Assembly (NCBI GenBank): GCA_004151065.3
Contig: NWUY0303926421.1
Span: forward strand, 1 to 11,361
DNA: 11,361 nucleotides
Origin: Larix sibirica
Taxonomy: Eukaryota > Streptophyta > Pinopsida > Pinales > Pinaceae
Direction: 5' to 3'
Numbering within the stretch: the first letter of the stretch is position 1; each line of letters begins with the position of its first letter. The notes under the pieces are model-generated. The model was not told the origin of the DNA. It searched no databases and was given only the letters and a program-made list of their open reading frames with translations. This document shows positions 1 through 8,451 of this stretch, in pieces. Made by a program: the position numbers and the translations under genes.

Positions 1-37
1 TAGACACAATACACTATCCACCGGTTATTGTCTGGAC

Positions 38-1990
38 ATGGACAAATGTCAGAAACTAGACAGGGTAGAACCATCAAGTGAACATCGACATAGCTATGAT
101 AATTGGTGGGATGGGGTGGGGGTCCATCAATCAGATGTTGAATACTGGCGTGCATGTGTATCACATGAGGGGCTGCACATGGGGATTGAGAAGACTATGA
201 TCCCAGGAATGAGAACTGAGAATATACAAATACCTAGGACTACACAGAATCTGACAAATTCCTTTGGAACCTTTGACCTTCGTTCCTCGGCTGAGGGCTC
301 AACTTTACCTAATACCCTCCTGGATTCAAACCATCCGACTCCCACACCTGTTGCTAGTCAGCACATTGCCATTGGTCCGAGACGAAGATCGGGGGTTACT
401 AACAGGAAAAACTATAATCTGAAATCTCGTGGAAAGGGTACAGACCTCTTGATGGAGCGGCAATCGGGTCTGGAGGGGATAGCTGCACTTTCAATCAAAG
501 CACTTGTGGGAAAATTTACTTATGGGGTGATGAATCCAAAGGACATCGATCAGTGGGTTTCCACCAATTGGGACAAACTCATCGGCTACAGACCGAAGAT
601 ATACATCATGAACAAGGGATGGTATATCTTTTACTTCAGACTGGAGATTCATACTGATATGATCTTGGAGAAAACCTGGATCAAAGGCAACGAGAGTCTG
701 ATGCTAAAAAGATGGCACATGGGTTTTAATCCCATTACTGAAAGAGTTCGTTTTAGACATCTTTGGGTCCTTCTCCCAGACTTTCCAATGGCTATGTGGC
801 ATCATGAAGGTTTTATGGCTGTAGCTAACCATTTGGGGAAATTCCTCCACATTAGTGATGGTATTCTCAATGGTATGGATCGACAAGTCGGTCGGGTTCT
901 TGTCGAGATCGACATGTCACTAGGTCTTTTTGAGTCACTGGATATTGTTTGGCGAGATAGAAGGTACTCCCAGATTCTGGACTACTGGGGTGTACCCTTC
1001 AGATGCTCAAACTGTAAGAATGTTGGGCATCTCTGGCACAATTGTCCTCACACTAGTTCAGGATCTGATCGTGATTCGACTAAAGAAGCTCAGGCCTGGA
1101 CATCTGATAGCTCTTCCGATTTGGAGGGTACTGCACCTGGCATGGATTTACCTATTGCATCTATCAATGATCTGCCTTCCGACATTGGTAAGCATTCCTT
1201 GGTCATTGGTAAGTTAAGCTCTCTGGACCCTCAATTTACATCTACATTAGACAAAGATGATATTATCTGTCTTTCGGGTTTGGATGCAAAAGGTGAGCGT
1301 ATTGGGGATGGAATAATTGGTGGTCCTCCCACCTTCTTTCTGGGTTTCCAACAAATTCCAGATGGTCCACTATCGGGTCAGCCACATATTGCTAATCCTA
1401 CTCCGATTACATCACCGCTTGGGGCTTCGATTCCTGGCATTGATACACAGACACCGTCCACTCCTTTTCCCTGTATGAACTCGTCCATTTCACATCAGGG
1501 GAATACCTCTCTTCCCACCCCTACAGTTGAAATTGTTCCAGCTTCGATTCCTTCTATCTTGGAGGTTAAGTCGAATTTGCCACTAGTTACATCCTCGACT
1601 ACTATTGCTGGTTCTATGGAGGAATTTTGTGGTGAGATTTCTGATGCCTCTCGGTGGAAGGAGAAGACTCAAACATATTTTGATATTGTAAATAACAAGT
1701 GCCCCTTAGCCACTTATATTGATAACATCCCTGTGGTGCCGAACCCTACTGATCCACCTACTCATTCGAGCATTGTGGAATCTGATAAGATGCCTATCAT
1801 AAAGGGCGTTCGTCATGGTGGCATTGGCCAATTTTCGCCTATTAAAACTAGGAGTGTGAGGAAAAATAAAGAGACATTGGCTGATCCTCCATCTCTTGAT
1901 AATCAACTGATCACATCTTCCTCTTTCGGTGCTACGACCAACAAACGGGCTCTTAGAGACTTGAAGGCCCAAGCAAGGGTTAAGAGATGA
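38..1990 (+). CDS. LINE ORF1 protein, DUF4283 and CCHC zinc-knuckle nucleic-acid-binding protein, intact
   Basis: This is a 650-codon open frame. In LINEs, ORF1 protein coats the element RNA and helps its reverse transcription as a ribonucleoprotein. Residues about 148-232 resemble DUF4283, the N-terminal domain of plant retrotransposon proteins. They are followed by a conserved linker and a zinc knuckle C-x2-C-x4-H-x4-C at C323, C326, H331 and C336. The C-terminal half, after about residue 340, is rich in Pro, Ser and Thr and looks disordered, ending in a basic tail (AQARVKR). The start at 38 is the first ATG in view, but the frame is open from position 2 with no upstream stop, so the true start may lie outside the window. 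The stop overlaps the ORF2 ATG. No internal stop or frameshift is seen, unlike ORF2. The domain calls rest on pattern recognition, not a search. Confidence 0.85.
   Translation: MDKCQKLDRVEPSSEHRHSYDNWWDGVGVHQSDVEYWRACVSHEGLHMGIEKTMIPGMRTENIQIPRTTQNLTNSFGTFDLRSSAEGSTLPNTLLDSNHPTPTPVASQHIAIGPRRRSGVTNRKNYNLKSRGKGTDLLMERQSGLEGIAALSIKALVGKFTYGVMNPKDIDQWVSTNWDKLIGYRPKIYIMNKGWYIFYFRLEIHTDMILEKTWIKGNESLMLKRWHMGFNPITERVRFRHLWVLLPDFPMAMWHHEGFMAVANHLGKFLHISDGILNGMDRQVGRVLVEIDMSLGLFESLDIVWRDRRYSQILDYWGVPFRCSNCKNVGHLWHNCPHTSSGSDRDSTKEAQAWTSDSSSDLEGTAPGMDLPIASINDLPSDIGKHSLVIGKLSSLDPQFTSTLDKDDIICLSGLDAKGERIGDGIIGGPPTFFLGFQQIPDGPLSGQPHIANPTPITSPLGASIPGIDTQTPSTPFPCMNSSISHQGNTSLPTPTVEIVPASIPSILEVKSNLPLVTSSTTIAGSMEEFCGEISDASRWKEKTQTYFDIVNNKCPLATYIDNIPVVPNPTDPPTHSSIVESDKMPIIKGVRHGGIGQFSPIKTRSVRKNKETLADPPSLDNQLITSSSFGATTNKRALRDLKAQARVKR
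1987..1990 (+). other. ATGA stop-start overlap between ORF1 and ORF2
   Basis: The ORF1 stop TGA occupies 1988-1990 and the first ATG of ORF2 occupies 1987-1989, so ORF2 lies in the -1 frame relative to ORF1. The ORF2 start is credible because the endonuclease domain begins right there, with the first motif containing N7. In eukaryotes such an arrangement would need termination-reinitiation or a frame change to translate ORF2. Which mechanism is used here is inference. Confidence 0.75.
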
Positions 1991-2664
1991 TTTTTCTCTC
2001 TCATAATATCAGAGGGATTGGGGGCCCTCAGAAAAGATTGGCCCTCAAAGCACTTGTTGATTCTATAAATCCGGATATGATTTTCTTGCAGGAGACTATG
2101 GTATCGGATGAAAAGGCTCATCTTTTTTTCAGCAAAATTAGGAGGGACTGGGCAATTGTTTCCTCGGATGCTGTGGGCCATTCTGGTGGATTACTATCAG
2201 CCTGGAATCCAAAAATATTTCACCTCTCTGCTTACACCACACTGCTGGGCATTCTCCTGACAGGATGTATTAGGGGCTCCTCTGACACTATCAATTTTAT
2301 AAATGTATATGCTCCATACAATGACCGGAAACTGTATTGGGAAAATGAAAAATACAAAGGACTTCTGGACTGTGGTAACATCTTTATGGGGGGTGACTTA
2401 AATCTCACTCTATCTTCAGCTAAATCCTGGGGCAATGGTGCACTGGTGGATCCTCTAAATGCCTACTTTCAAGATTTCTTTGATGAACTTGACTTGATAG
2501 ATATCCAACCGGTTCCTTTGGGACCTACTTGGTGTAATGGTCGCCTTGGAGAACACAAGTTATCTAAAAGATTGGATAGATTTATGTTAGCTGATATTAT
2601 ATCACAAACTTGACAAAATTATAGATCATGGACCCACCTTTCCTCACTCTCTGACCATAGAATA
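1987..2664 (+). other. AP-like endonuclease domain of ORF2 (exonuclease-endonuclease-phosphatase fold)
   Basis: The domain would make the target-site nick that primes reverse transcription. Visible family motifs are N7 in SHNIRG (usually WNIRG, so the Trp before Asn is His here), E36 in LQET, Y108 in NVYAPYN, D137 and N139 in GGDLN, D197 in KRLDRF, and D223-H224 in LSDHR. All the acidic and His active-site positions I can place are kept. A TGA at 2611 separates the final SDH motif from the rest; a former CGA, a CpG codon, would explain it, but the ancestral residue is not certain. Confidence 0.85.
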
Positions 2665-3339
2665 ATGTTGATGGAGGTGGACTTGGGGGTTTACAATACA
2701 CCTCTCCCTTTTAAATTTAACCACTCTCTATTACAGATAGAATATTTTTGCATCCTGGTTCGTTCTGAGTGGGTCAACTTTTACTATGGGGAGTCTCCTA
2801 CTGTGGCCAAACGATTAATTCAGAAATTGCTACATTTAAAGGTGGTGGTTAAAAAGTGGACGAAAGCTCGAAAATTATCTGAACATCAGAAGGCTACTAA
2901 TATAGAGTCACAGATTAATACACTATACGAAACTTATTGTGGGGCTCCTCTGCCGGAGGAGGCCCGTAAAAAGCTTCTGGAATTGGAAAGTAATCGAGTG
3001 GTGCTACACAATCTTAATGAAGCCTCCTGGAGACTAAAAAGCAGAGTTGTTTGGGTTAATTTGGGAGATAAAAACACCAAAATTTTCCAACGTTTTGCAA
3101 ATAGTCGGCGCATCTATAATACTATCTAGGCATTGCCGGCCGGGGATGGTGAACCCATTTCAGCTCTAGAGGACTTGCAGAGGGCTCCCTTTGATCATTT
3201 CCATGAATACTACCGAGATCCCCATAAATCCACCATTATAGAACAGATTGGGATTATCAAAGAGTATCCCCGCATGTTCACTGAACAGGAAGGTATGGAT
3301 ATTATGCTCCTTGTCACCTTGCTGGAGATCCAATCTGTA

Positions 3340-4170
3340 CTCAAAGGTTTTGCAAAAGATAAGAGTCCGGGTCCAGATGGCTGGACCGCGGAACTCTTCC
3401 TAGAATTTTTTTACATCATGGGCTCTGACATTCTCAAAATGGTGGAAGAATCTAGGACTATGGGATTAGTTGATGGGGCCATCAATGCTACCTTTTTTAC
3501 TCTTATACCAAAGATTTCCAATCCTACATCTTTCATGGACTTCCACCCTATATCACTATGCAACTTGGTTTACAAGATAATATCAAAGATCTTAGCTTAT
3601 AGACTGAAACTTGTACTATCAAAGGGTCTGTCATTGGAACAATATGGTTTCTTAGATGACCGACAGATTCTGGATGCTATCGGGATTGCTCAGGAGGTCA
3701 TGCATAGTATAAAATCCAAAAAATTACAGGGCATTATCATGTAGCTTGACCTTACGAGGGCTTTTGATAACGTGAACTGGACATACCTCCGTCTTGTATT
3801 GGTATAGATTGGGATTCCATGGGCTGCCACACAATGGATAATGGCCTGTATTACTTCTGTAAATTACTCTGCACTGATAAATGGCAGTCCTACGGAATTT
3901 TTGAAATGCTTTCGGTGCTTTCGTCAAGGCTGCCCACTATCTCCTCTCTTATTTTTGTTAGTGATCGAGGGACTGAACCTAATGATCCACAGGGATTTTT
4001 TCAACAACTTATTCTCCGGTATTCAGGTATCTTCCCACCATTCCATTACTCACTCTTTCTTTGCTGATGATGTTATGATTTTTGGCCTTGTAGAGCCATC
4101 AGAATGGAATCACATTTGGAAGATATTACACAACTTTTGCTCGGCCTCTGGTATGCTGATCAATGAAAAA
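3340..4170 (+). other. Reverse transcriptase domain of ORF2 (RVT_1)
   Basis: This region would copy the LINE RNA at the nicked target. The finger motif KSPGPDGW lies near residues 455-465. The first catalytic aspartate is D588 in LDLTRAFD. The RQGCPLSPLLF motif starts at residue 646, and the catalytic FADD box is at 692-695. Stops at 3742 and 3805 flank the first catalytic motif. The expected residue at 3805, before IGIPW, is Gln. The one at 3742 is less certain, since Lys is common there in relatives and would need a transversion. Confidence 0.9.
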
Positions 4171-5151
4171 AAATCAAGATTACTGAAACATAATTTGGAG
4201 GCTTCAGCTATAAGGGAGATTACAAACATTATTCCATTATCTGTCGGAGATTTAATCGATGGAACAAAATATCTTGGCTTTTTCATAAAGCCAAATGGAT
4301 ACAAAGTTTCTGACTGGCATTGGCTGGTTAAAAAATTTGAAAATCGTATTAGAAACTGGCAATGGAGATGGCTCTCCAGTGGAGGTCGCCTGATACTTGT
4401 GAAGTCTGTGCTATAGAGTATAGGGGTGTACTAGTTATCCCTTTGCAAGATTCCCAGATCCATATTATCAAAGATCCGGCAACTAATCCATCAATTCTTA
4501 TGGTCAGGTTCTGGTCGTCATCGGATACATTTGGTGGACTGGTGTTCTCTTCCTCGGCCTTATTCTCAGGGTGGCTGGGCCCTTGAAAACATTTATAAAT
4601 TTTCCATGGCACTTCGGGCGAAAAGCTTATGGAGAGAATTGACGGTGGATTGTCTCTGGAGTGACATACTGAAAGACAAATACTTTGGCAAGCTCGACAC
4701 TGTAAATTGGATTCGTCTGGGGCGCAGATCTCTGAAAGGCGTTTCTTATTTATGGGCTAGTCTACTGGATGTATTTCCTCTTATTGCCGAATTGCTCGCT
4801 TGGTATCCTGGAGATGGTCACCATATTCTCATTGGAGTCGACCCGATCATTTCTAGTCCCAAAAACTTCTTATTATCCCCGATTTTGTTGCAAATTTTAC
4901 ACTCTAGAAGTTTTTTCTGTTTACAGCACATTCTGGTTATGGATAGGGACGCGACCTCCCTTAATAAATGGATCAGCTCGGCGGACTTGGGACTCACGGG
5001 TTCATTAGAAATTGAATGGGATGCATTCACACTTGATTTATACCATTCATATATCAGGCTGGGGCTGGCAACCGATCAACTATTATGGTCTTGGAATTCC
5101 ACCAATGGATCCGTCTCTGCAAATTTGGCATACACTGCACTCTGCATTTAG

Positions 5152-5370
5152 AACCCTGTAGCTGGGCGTTGGTGGCACACTCTGGTTTGGGAATGGGACA
5201 TTCCACCTCAGGTCAAAATATTCATCTGGCTATTATTGGAAGAGCGAATTTTGATATGGAGCAACCTCCAAAAGTGTGGTATCAATGGACCCAATATCTG
5301 CTCACTTTGCTTAAATGCTCCTGAATCCCTCCTTCATCTATTTGTTCAATGTCCCTTCACCCAATAGGTC
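5152..5370 (+). other. zf-RVT zinc-binding region of ORF2
   Basis: A C-x2-C-x8-H-x4-C pattern at C1105, C1108, H1117 and C1122 lies in a Trp-rich stretch (RWWHTLVWEWDIP) typical of the zf-RVT domain that follows the RT in plant LINEs. It is bounded by TAG codons at 5149 and 5365. The metal ligands are intact. Confidence 0.75.
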
Positions 5371-5664
5371 TGTTCTTTACTGGATCTTCCACTGCATACA
5401 ATCATATTTGAATCTAACATTACTATACAGAATTGGTTCCATAGCATACTTTCACAGAATAAACAATTAGCTCTGAAGGTCTGTCTACTTTCATGGACTA
5501 TCTAGAAATCGCGGAACCTGTTCATTTTTAAAAATAAATCTCTGGTGACTTCATATGTGACGTGCAAGATTCAGAAGCGTTTTTTGGATTATGGTAGCTC
5601 TCTGACAATCCCTGTGATTTCTGCACGCATCCATCGACCATCAAATCTACTATGCAGGGCCAAT

Positions 5665-6060
5665 AGGGCCAGATTCGATGGAGTTGTCATGCGATCTTCA
5701 GGACTATGTGGTGCAGGGGCCTTTATCGAGTTAAAAAATGGGGATTCGATCAAACTTTGGATGCATGGTGGTGATGGAACCAATATGAAGGGGGAGCTGA
5801 TTGCATTGTGGCTTGTTCTATTTTTTTCTGTGAAGGCCAAGATACATCTCAATCAAATTGCAGGTGATTCGAAGCTTATCGTTGACTGGGAAAACTCCAA
5901 TGTACCTATACAGGCTCTGGCACTCTCTTCCTGGCTAGATCAAACGAGGCTTCTACTTCGTCACTGTGCGTCGACTTCCATCATCCACATCTTCCGAGAT
6001 CATAACACGGTGGCTGATCAACTTTCCCATCTTGGACTGGATGCTATGGCTGGCCGTATC
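5665..6060 (+). other. Plant-type RNase H domain of ORF2 (RVT_3)
   Basis: The domain would degrade template RNA during cDNA synthesis. The four catalytic acidic residues can be placed: D1231 in RFDG, E1270 in KGELIAL, D1294 in GDSKLIVDW and D1344 in NTVADQLS. No stop falls within the domain; it lies in a 268-codon stop-free stretch from 5506 to 6306. Family members often end a few dozen residues after the last motif, whereas this frame continues for about 70 further hydrophobic codons. Confidence 0.85.
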
Positions 6061-6309
6061 CATTATGAGATCTTGGATGGATCCCAATCCCCCCCGAGGA
6101 GTTTTTGGAACCTTTTTGAGTATTTATTTTTCCTGCTGCGGCACTATATATTGGCTATAATTATGTCTTTATGTTTTTCTTTTTTCATTTTGTTTGGTTA
6201 CATCTCGCACTTGGAAACCTTGGTCGATATTAAACTATTTGGGGGATGGTTATATCCCGGTACCCTTAGGTTATTTTCATCCGTCTGGGGAGTCTTGATA
6301 CGGATTTGA

Positions 6310-6409
6310 TATCTTGCTGGTCCTTATTTTCTCTGTTCTGGTCTTTATATGCCTATGTACTACATATACTTGTTTAATAAAGTATAGTGTTTTTACTTGT
6401 TAAAAAAAA
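6310..6409 (+). other. LINE 3' UTR with polyadenylation signal and A-tail
   Basis: After the terminal TGA, about 90 bases of T-rich sequence lead to AATAAA at 6376-6381, followed 20 bases later by eight A at 6402-6409. This is the expected end of a LINE copied from a polyadenylated RNA. The tail is short, consistent with an old insertion or tail shrinkage. Sequence after 6410 (CTTCCCCC) has no relation to the LINE. The target-site duplication cannot be tested because the 5' flank is missing. Confidence 0.75.
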
Positions 6410-6489
6410 CTTCCCCCTTTCTTACCCATTTTATTAACTTATTATCATAAGCAAGGTACTCACTCTTATACGTTGAGGTGAAAATATTG

Positions 6490-6532
6490 TGTCATGTGGG
6501 TGATGCGGGTGGGTATGTCATGTGGGTGATGC
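6490..6532. repeat. Short direct repeat, two 17-bp copies
   Basis: TGTCATGTGGGTGATGC occurs at 6490-6506 and again at 6516-6532 with no mismatch, separated by nine G/T-rich bases (period 26). It lies about 80 bases past the LINE A-tail. It is probably replication slippage; no function is visible. Confidence 0.85.
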
Positions 6533-7062
6533 TAATAAATTAAAGTGAAGCAAATTATATACCAATATCTTATGTGAAAAATAAGAAAAAATAAGAAAAG
6601 AGCATAAATTTTGTTACAATTGGTTAATTATCATATCTAAACCATCATAGATTCATTTTAAACTTGGATATTTTAAGCAGTTTGAAGTTTGTATCTAGGT
6701 TTTTTGTGATCTGTTGGTGCTTAATAGATTCAGGTTTAAGATGGATGTATGCTAGGGGTTACATAGTACACATATTTAGAACAAATTGAGGCTTTCTTAT
6801 AATTGACATCTATTTTTTGGGTGATAAGAAGGTTTTGATTATGTGGGAAACTTAGAAGTATTTTCAAACAAAATTAGTGACATGATGTTGCAACCCAGGT
6901 TTCCCATTGATTGGTAATCAGATGGTTTCTCACATGCTCAACATCAAAACCTTTATTCACATTTGTAGAATCATATAATCAAGTTTGATAAAAATTACTT
7001 TGGAATAGTGGGGAAATCCTCATTCATCCTACCCCCCAAGTTACGATGGAGTATATCATTCT

Positions 7063-7090
7063 CTTTGGAGTACTTTGGAGTACTTTGGAG
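7063..7090. repeat. 10-bp tandem repeat, about 2.8 copies
   Basis: The unit TACTTTGGAG is repeated: a partial copy at 7063-7070, then full copies at 7071-7080 and 7081-7090. The copies are perfect, suggesting recent slippage in non-coding DNA. Confidence 0.85.
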
Positions 7091-7563
7091 ACGACTATGT
7101 CTTCCTGATATGCACTATGCCATAGATCAACATTGTATTTTCCAGTGGCTATGATATTTTTATTACATAGATTCTCTTTGTATGTCTTTGTGGCCTTGAT
7201 CTTGCATATTACAACATGGATATGTAATGTATTGTGTTGGTATCCATGCTTGATGACTATTTCGAGCATGGGTATTCCTACCTCGAGGATGATCTATATG
7301 TGTTTGGTTGACGATTAGTTGTAGGTACTTTTTGGTTCCTTTATTTTCAACTTCCTCCTTACACCATCTCACTATTATGTTTTTTATAATGTGTTTCAAC
7401 CATCGCCTTCTCTTTATACCTCACACAGCAGGGGAATTTGTTATATCTATCTTTTCCATGCTTGAGACTCATTGAGGACCCACTGATGTCATAATGCTAA
7501 AACACTCACTTCTACTCTTGATTTTGTCATTTTTATAACTTGGTCTCCCCTTACTATCCTAAC

Positions 7564-7668
7564 AAGGAGAAACCATCATCGCTTGGTCACACCTTGTACC
7601 ATTGATAGGGAGTCACCATCCCTCTCTGGTCACACCCTGCACCACTACCAAGGAGTGACCGATTCTCA
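7564..7668. repeat. 43-bp imperfect tandem repeat, about 2.4 copies
   Basis: Copies at 7564-7606 and 7607-7649 share GGTCACACC (7585 and 7628) and the motif aaggag/agggag plus an ACC-rich stretch. A third, partial copy begins at 7650. The copies differ at many positions, so the array is old. The unit is more GC-rich than its surroundings. Confidence 0.7.
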
Positions 7669-8108
7669 TTTATTCTACAATGAGAAATTTATGAGAAGTT
7701 GAACATGAAATCACATGGATCCTTCATAACATGAGCTTGGGAACTTGTGCATTACTCAAAGTTCACTAAATTTTGAGGAGTCTATATCTATCCTACCATA
7801 TTCTCCATCAATCTATATAAGGAACATGATTTCAAAGAAGGGTATTTTTGGGGAAGAAGAAAAAAGATTAGCTAAATGTTTCCCATTTCATACTAAAGCT
7901 CTTTTTCTGTAGCCCTCAAGATATATGAGTTAGCATTGCTTAGGTGAGGTTTAAGGAGAAAGAAATATGGAAAAGGACCAAGAGGATCTTGCACCATGAC
8001 TCAAGGTATATCTACATGGATGTAATTTACTTCACCATTTTAAAATAGATCTACATGATTTTTCCCTTCCATAATATTGTTAATGTGTCATTATATACAT
8101 TGCAAATT

Positions 8109-8147
8109 CAGATTTAATCTTCCCTTAAGTAGATTAGATTAAATCTG
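8109..8147. repeat. Perfect 12-bp inverted repeat (hairpin potential)
   Basis: CAGATTTAATCT at 8109-8120 is the exact reverse complement of AGATTAAATCTG at 8136-8147, with a 15-base spacer. Pairing does not extend beyond the arms. It could be chance in AT-rich DNA, a relic of a small inverted-repeat element, or a structured RNA stem. No longer terminal inverted repeat was found around it. Confidence 0.7.
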
Positions 8148-8308
8148 GGTATTTTCACCTTCATATTGCTTTGAAGGGTTTGAGATTAGTATTTCTTTGT
8201 CTTCTTGTGTGCAAAAACATCTGTAAGGAGTTAGATATGGATCTCTGGAGCAACATCAACCATGATTACATGAGGACAACTTCCAGAACTAAGGCCCAGA
8301 CCAATGAT

Positions 8309-8326
8309 CTCTCTCTCTCTCTCTCT
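8309..8326. repeat. (CT)9 microsatellite
   Basis: Nine uninterrupted CT units lie in non-coding sequence. This is a simple sequence repeat, likely to vary in length between individuals. Confidence 0.95.
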
Positions 8327-8451
8327 GCATGTATAAGATCTAGAGACTTGTATCTATAGGAAATCTTGTAGTGGTCTACCCTTCTACATGCCTCATATCA
8401 ATGGAATATCTGAGGTAAGTATCACTTGTTTGTAGGATATTTTTTCATATA

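Larger units (their letters stand above)
1987..6309 (+). pseudogene. LINE ORF2 polyprotein (endonuclease, reverse transcriptase, RNase H), broken by nine in-frame stops
   Basis: One frame (1440 codons before the terminal stop) carries the whole LINE replication enzyme: it nicks target DNA and copies element RNA from the nick. The order is AP-endonuclease (residues about 1-228), a linker, reverse transcriptase (about 455-730), a thumb/connection region, a zf-RVT finger (1105-1122) and plant-type RNase H (about 1228-1350). In-frame stops begin at 2611 (TGA), 3127, 3742, 3805, 4414, 4429, 5149, 5365 and 5503 (all TAG). Between and beyond them the frame never shifts and the similarity continues, so decay has been by point mutation. 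Family context suggests Trp at 3127, 4429 and 5503, and Gln at 3805 and 4414; the others are less clear. The catalytic residues listed under the domains are retained. The last 70 or so codons form an unusual hydrophobic tail. Confidence 0.92.
1..6409 (+). mobile_element. LINE (plant L1-type non-LTR retrotransposon), near full length, 5' end outside window
   Basis: The block reads in the order expected for a plant L1-type LINE: ORF1 with a DUF4283-like region and CCHC knuckle, then ORF2 with AP-endonuclease, reverse transcriptase, zf-RVT finger and RNase H, then a short 3' UTR with AATAAA and an A-run. No LTRs flank it. The 3' end is placed at the last A of the run at 6402-6409. The 5' end is not visible because the ORF1 frame is open to the window edge, so any 5' UTR and the 5' target-site duplication lie upstream. 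ORF2 is interrupted by nine stops, so the copy cannot move on its own. The subfamily is not assigned. Confidence 0.93.
6410..8449. other. AT-rich intergenic stretch without a recognisable gene
   Basis: About 2 kb between the LINE tail and the gypsy fragment. The longest open frames are under 85 codons, lie on both strands, overlap one another and show no family motif. The stretch holds several short tandem repeats, a CT microsatellite and a 12-bp inverted repeat, all listed separately. It may be old transposon or LTR sequence decayed beyond recognition by eye. Confidence 0.6.

Noticed and set aside
2611-5505. TAG readthrough or codon reassignment as an explanation for the repeated TAG stops
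   Set aside because: Nuclear plant genes do not reassign TAG, ORF1 has none, and the positions fit Gln and Trp decay by C-to-T change. A suppressed-stop system would need conserved TAGs in relatives, which cannot be seen here.
3745-5545. Gaps between ORF2 pieces as introns
   Set aside because: The same frame reads through every gap with family motifs present (for example LDLTRAFD and the zf-RVT cysteines), so only point stops separate the pieces.
6577-6600. AATAAGAAAA-type tandem repetition and possible polyadenylation signals after the LINE
   Set aside because: It is too short and A-rich to tell from chance, and no transcript source lies upstream other than the LINE, which already has its own signal and tail.
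7024-7399. Two overlapping minus-strand open frames (7024-7269 and 7163-7399)
   Set aside because: They are short, overlap in different frames, show no domain motif and lie in AT-rich DNA with other chance frames on the plus strand.
7814-7820. TATATAA, a possible TATA box followed by purine-rich sequence
   Set aside because: Such motifs are common by chance in AT-rich DNA, and no gene or LTR boundary supports a promoter here.
8171-8359. Plus-strand open frame of 62 codons with a hydrophobic start resembling a signal peptide
   Set aside because: It runs through the CT microsatellite, has no motif and no supporting context.
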